Positions 5,109 to 7,602 of a DNA stretch of 7,602 nt are shown here, piece by piece. The notes under the pieces were generated by a model that worked only from the letters and a program-made list of their open reading frames with translations, made no database searches and was not told where the DNA came from. Positions within the stretch are counted from its first letter, which is position 1, and the number at the start of each line of letters is the position of its first letter. The stretch spans positions 1-7,602 of the forward strand of contig JAUXFI010000096.1 in assembly GCA_030620125.1 (NCBI GenBank), written 5' to 3'. Origin of the DNA: Anaerolineae bacterium (GTDB lineage: Bacteria > Chloroflexota > Anaerolineae > B4-G1). A program made the translations under genes and the position numbers.

Positions 5109-6619
5109 CACTTTTGGCACTCATCCGCGCCCTGGTCGCTCTCTGGCTGGCGGTTTACGGGCTGAACTCTTTTATCCTGGCGTTTCTCTACCTGCGCCAC
5201 CGGCGGGAAGTTATCCCCACCCCAACCCTCCCCCACGGGGGGAGGGAGCATCGCTCCTCCTCCTCCCTCCTACGGGGGGGATTAGAGGGGGGGCGCTCCG
5301 CTCTGCCCACTGTCATCGTGCAAGTGCCGGTGTACAACGAACTCCACGTGGTCGAGCGGGTGATAGACAGTGTGGCCGCGCTCGACTATCCCCGCAGTCG
5401 TCTGCAAATCCAGATCCTGGACGATTCGACCGACGAAACGACACGGCTGGCCCAGGCGAGGGCAGCGCTGCACCGCGAGCGAGGAGTAGACATTACAGTT
5501 CTGCGGCGGCCTGACCGTAGCGGCTTCAAGGCCGGGGCGCTGGCCTGGGGATTATCTCAGGCCCGTGGCGAGTACGTCGCCATCTTTGACGCTGACTTTT
5601 GCCCCCACTCCGATTTTTTGCTCCAGACGGTCCCCCACTTTCTGACGCGCCCACGATTAGGGCTAGTGCAGACACGCTGGGCGTACCTCAACGCTGCCTA
5701 CTCCCCCTTGACCCGCGCCCAGGTGCTGGCGCTTGATGGGCACTTTGTCGTTGAGCAGGCTGGGCGGTATCGCTCTGGTTTGCTGATGAGCTTTAACGGC
5801 GCGGCCGGGGTGTGGCGGAGGCAGTGCATCGTGGAGTCCGGCGGATGGTGTGCCGATACCCTGTGCGAGGACCTGGACTTGAGTTATCGCGCCCAGTTGG
5901 CCGGATGGCAATGTCTCTACCTGCCGACTGTGGATGCGCCAGCCGAGGTGCCTCCCCAGATCGCGGCCTTTAAGCGACAGCAATCCCGCTGGGCGCAGGG
6001 GTCGGTGCAGGCCTTGCGCAAACTGGCCGGGCCAATCCTGCGCAGCCGCCGGTTGGGGTGGGGTCAGAAGGTGATGGCGCTGGTGCACCTGAGCAGTTAC
6101 CTGGTCCACGCGCTGCTGGTCGTGCTTCTGCTGGTCTCGCTCCCCCTGCTGCTCGTGCCCGATCCCGTGCCACTCCCTCTCAGTGGGCTGGGGCTGATGT
6201 GCCTGGGGCCGCCGCTGGTCTACGCCATCTCCCAGCAGCAGTTGTACCCAGACTGGGGGCGGCGGTTATGGGCTTTCCCGCTGCTGGCACTGATCGGGAT
6301 CGGCATCGCGTGGTCCAATACACAAGCAGTGTGGCGCGGCCTGACGCGCTGGGGCGGCACGTTCGCCCGCACGCCCAAATTCCGGCTTGAGGGGCAGACC
6401 GATCGCTGGACCGACAGCCGTTACCGGCTCCAGGCCGACGCCAGCACTGTTGGGGAAGTGGTATTGGCGCTCTACGCGCTGACCACGGCGTTCGTGGCCT
6501 ATGCCACTGGTAACTATGGGGCGATTCCCTTCTTGCTGCTGTATGCGGCTGCATTTGGGACGGTGGCGGGGATGGGATTGGCGCAGACGTTCACTCCTCG
6601 TCGGAGCAGCCCTCTGTAG
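5105..6619 (+). CDS. Processive family 2 glycosyltransferase, cellulose synthase-like
   Basis: This 504-aa membrane-bound GT2 enzyme should polymerise or transfer hexoses from a nucleotide sugar (UDP-glucose or GDP-mannose type) and may extrude the chain. One N-terminal helix (about 4-30) is followed by a cytoplasmic catalytic domain (about 68-300). The motifs are DDSTD (106-110), DAD (162-164), FNGAAG (230-235), an ED acid pair in TLCEDLDLS (255-256, catalytic base) and QQSRW (292-296, the QxxRW signature). Four or five helices follow (about 322-352, 358-378, 387-408, 450-493). No PilZ domain is present. Cys254 stands where this subfamily usually has Thr or Val. Residues about 39-66 are an insert encoded by a C/G-rich hairpin repeat. 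The GTG start (5105-5107) overlaps the cyclase TGA stop (GTGA), implying translational coupling. The polymer made cannot be decided from sequence; cellulose, glucomannan-like glycan or a glycolipid are candidates. Confidence 0.9.
   Translation: MTLLALIRALVALWLAVYGLNSFILAFLYLRHRREVIPTPTLPHGGREHRSSSSLLRGGLEGGRSALPTVIVQVPVYNELHVVERVIDSVAALDYPRSRLQIQILDDSTDETTRLAQARAALHRERGVDITVLRRPDRSGFKAGALAWGLSQARGEYVAIFDADFCPHSDFLLQTVPHFLTRPRLGLVQTRWAYLNAAYSPLTRAQVLALDGHFVVEQAGRYRSGLLMSFNGAAGVWRRQCIVESGGWCADTLCEDLDLSYRAQLAGWQCLYLPTVDAPAEVPPQIAAFKRQQSRWAQGSVQALRKLAGPILRSRRLGWGQKVMALVHLSSYLVHALLVVLLLVSLPLLLVPDPVPLPLSGLGLMCLGPPLVYAISQQQLYPDWGRRLWAFPLLALIGIGIAWSNTQAVWRGLTRWGGTFARTPKFRLEGQTDRWTDSRYRLQADASTVGEVVLALYALTTAFVAYATGNYGAIPFLLLYAAAFGTVAGMGLAQTFTPRRSSPL
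5215..5302 (+). repeat. C/G-rich palindromic repeat inserted in frame in the glycosyltransferase gene
   Basis: Alternating C-rich and G-rich blocks form hairpins: CCCTCCCCC (5226-5234) pairs perfectly with GGGGGAGGG (5238-5246) over a 3-base loop; GGAGC (5245-5249) pairs with GCTCC (5253-5257); a CT-rich block (5254-5270) faces two runs of seven G (5274-5280 and 5287-5293). It encodes low-complexity residues such as TPTLPHGGRE and LLRGGLEGG, peptides I recall as common translations of dispersed intergenic repeats in environmental bacterial genomes. Exact ends cannot be fixed without a second copy. The gene stays open across it. Confidence 0.7.
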
Positions 6620-6626
6620 GCTGCTC
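6604..6626. terminator. Hairpin at the end of the glycosyltransferase gene, possible terminator
   Basis: GAGCAGCC (6604-6611) and GGCTGCTC (6619-6626) form a perfect 8-bp stem with a 7-base loop that includes part of the TAG stop codon. It lies between convergent genes and could serve both strands, but neither side has a T-run, so it is not a standard intrinsic terminator. A second, weaker dyad follows: AGACCT (6629-6634) with AGGTCT (6651-6656). Confidence 0.4.
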
Positions 6627-6670
6627 TAAGACCTCCCCCCTGATGGGTCAAGGTCTCATGACCGAGATCC

Positions 6671-7267
6671 TCAATCGTCATCCACCGTGCGCCGCCCCTC
6701 CCAGAATGCCTCGAGGTTCAGTTCGACGTACTTGGGCGGGACGCGCCGCTTTATGACCGCCAGCCACGTCTCCGGCGGTACGTCCAGCCGCGTGGAAAGC
6801 GTGCCCAGGAGGACGGTGTTGGCCAGGCGGGGGTTGCCCAGTCGTTCAGCCGTGGCAAGCCCCTCGACCAGCGTCACGTCGCCGGTGCGGGTGTGCACGG
6901 AGGCCAGTATGTCCTCGTCGGCGGGGTAGACCGCATCCCCGACCGTGACCGACATCGGCGAGATGCGCTGCTGGTTGACGAGCACCACTCCCCCGGGGCG
7001 GAGCCACTCGATCCAGCGGGCCGCCTCCAGCATCTCGGTGGCGATCAGGTAATCTACCGTGCCCTTCTCGGCTATGGGTGCCGCGACGACGTCGCCCCAG
7101 CGGACGTGGCTTTCGACCACGCCGCCGCGCTGGGAGAAGCCGTGCACCTCGGATTTTTTGGCGTCGCGCCCAGCTTCCAGGCCCACTTGAGCGGCAATGT
7201 CGGAAGCGGTCAGGATGCCCTGCCCGCCGACGCCGACGAATAGGAAATTGATGTTCTTCTTGTCCAT
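6671..7267 (-). CDS. iorB: Indolepyruvate:ferredoxin oxidoreductase beta-type subunit (2-oxoacid oxidoreductase gamma domain)
   Basis: A 198-aa protein of the pyruvate/2-oxoacid:ferredoxin oxidoreductase gamma-domain family. The N-terminal glycine-rich GVGGQGI (12-18) and the motif SEVHGFSQRGG (39-49) are typical of IorB, the small subunit that works with the thiamine-diphosphate and iron-sulfur subunit IorA to oxidise aryl-pyruvates from aromatic amino acids to aryl-acyl-CoA, reducing ferredoxin. Length matches stand-alone IorB. The ATG at 7265-7267 follows a TGAGGGA site that overlaps the stop of the preceding gene, only 7 bp away, so the two are probably co-transcribed and coupled. The usual partner iorA is not next to it inside the window; it may lie beyond the right edge or elsewhere. 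The gene converges on the glycosyltransferase. A gamma subunit of another 2-oxoacid oxidoreductase is the alternative reading, but the HGFSQRGG form favours IorB. Confidence 0.88.
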   Translation of the reverse strand: MDKKNINFLFVGVGGQGILTASDIAAQVGLEAGRDAKKSEVHGFSQRGGVVESHVRWGDVVAAPIAEKGTVDYLIATEMLEAARWIEWLRPGGVVLVNQQRISPMSVTVGDAVYPADEDILASVHTRTGDVTLVEGLATAERLGNPRLANTVLLGTLSTRLDVPPETWLAVIKRRVPPKYVELNLEAFWEGRRTVDDD

Positions 7268-7274
7268 ATTTCCC

Positions 7275-7602
7275 TCAAATCAACTCGTTCTCAAATAGCC
7301 ACTCTTCGACCTCGGTGAGGAACTGCAAGAGGGGCCGTGGCGAAACTCCTTCTGGAGTCGGACGATGTGTCTCTGGTGCGCCAAATGGGTGCAGGTGCCA
7401 CATACCACCTTCCCTATCACGACCGTAGAGCCGTTCTCGGCCCTGAATCAAGGCCAGGCTGAACCGCCCCGTCGTTTCACTCAGGAACACCTGGATGAAC
7501 AGTGCCTCGTTGATGATTAGACGCAACCGGACAGTTTCGTCGGTCCGTTCGGTCTCGCTGCGCTGGATGAACCAGAAGCGCCGCTCGCTCTCCTCGAGTT
7601 CA
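7275..7602 (-). CDS. Uncharacterised protein, C-terminal part (runs off the right edge)
   Basis: The reading frame is open from the right edge to a TGA at 7275-7277, giving at least 108 residues; the true start is not visible. A TTG at 7524-7526 could be a start, but the sequence before it (EESERRFWFIQRSETERTDE) reads as ordinary polar protein continuing smoothly into the strand pattern, so an internal leucine is more likely. Visible features are predicted beta strands (LRLIINEALFIQVFLSE, RFSLALIQG), a histidine-rich WHLHPFGAPETHRP segment, and an acidic C-terminal helix ending EEWLFENELI. This layout recalls small DUF6516/TumE-like proteins (some linked to toxin-antitoxin loci), but I do not recognise it firmly and assign no function. 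It sits 7 bp upstream of iorB in the same direction, overlapping its ribosome binding site. Confidence 0.65.
   Translation of the reverse strand, partial: ELEESERRFWFIQRSETERTDETVRLRLIINEALFIQVFLSETTGRFSLALIQGRERLYGRDREGGMWHLHPFGAPETHRPTPEGVSPRPLLQFLTEVEEWLFENELI

Noticed and set aside
5077..5514. Second plus-strand frame through the hairpin repeat (PHPNPPPRGEG-like translation)
   Set aside because: This is the usual alternate-frame translation of the repeat; the GT2 motifs are in the frame starting at 5105.

Overview
The window looks like a stretch of chromosome from a high-GC, free-living bacterium. The mix of a Yip1-type membrane protein with a MacB/LolD-type ABC ATPase, a MurJ-family flippase, a GAF-PAS-cyclase and a CESA-like glycosyltransferase would suit Chloroflexota (Anaerolineae-like). 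That placement is inferred from gene content and style only; there is no rRNA or marker gene here to prove it.

Layout. Positions 3-1538 (minus strand) hold a two-gene unit: a Yip1-family multipass membrane protein followed by an ABC transporter ATPase whose partner permease probably lies off the left edge. It has a good sigma-70-type promoter (TTGCCG, 17 bp, TATAAT) and a clear ribosome binding site. A divergent intergenic region (about 1539-1711) carries this promoter, a weaker rightward -10 box, two overlapping perfect inverted repeats, and the first bases of a heptanucleotide tandem repeat that runs into the next gene. Positions 1712-3283 (plus) encode a MurJ/MviN-family lipid flippase. 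A second promoter (TTGCCT, 17 bp, TATAAT) at 3340-3368 precedes a GAF-PAS-class III nucleotide cyclase (3396-5108). Its catalytic residues match the class IIIb adenylyl cyclase pattern. Its stop codon overlaps the GTG start of a processive family 2 glycosyltransferase (5105-6619), so the two are probably translationally coupled.

A short convergent gap with a hairpin (6604-6626) separates these from a minus-strand pair: an indolepyruvate:ferredoxin oxidoreductase beta-type subunit (6671-7267) and, 7 bp upstream of it, an uncharacterised protein cut by the right edge (7275-7602).

The most unusual points are two different repeats lying inside coding sequence near gene starts. The flippase N-terminus is encoded by a 7-bp tandem repeat whose unit is not a multiple of three. 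The glycosyltransferase carries a C/G-rich hairpin element of about 85 bp, in frame, between its first membrane helix and its catalytic domain. Functionally, the central block (flippase, cyclase, glycan synthase) suggests cell-envelope or extracellular glycan work linked to a cyclic-nucleotide sensor; that link is inference from position and coupling. I found no CRISPR array, tRNA, rRNA, transposase or phage gene.
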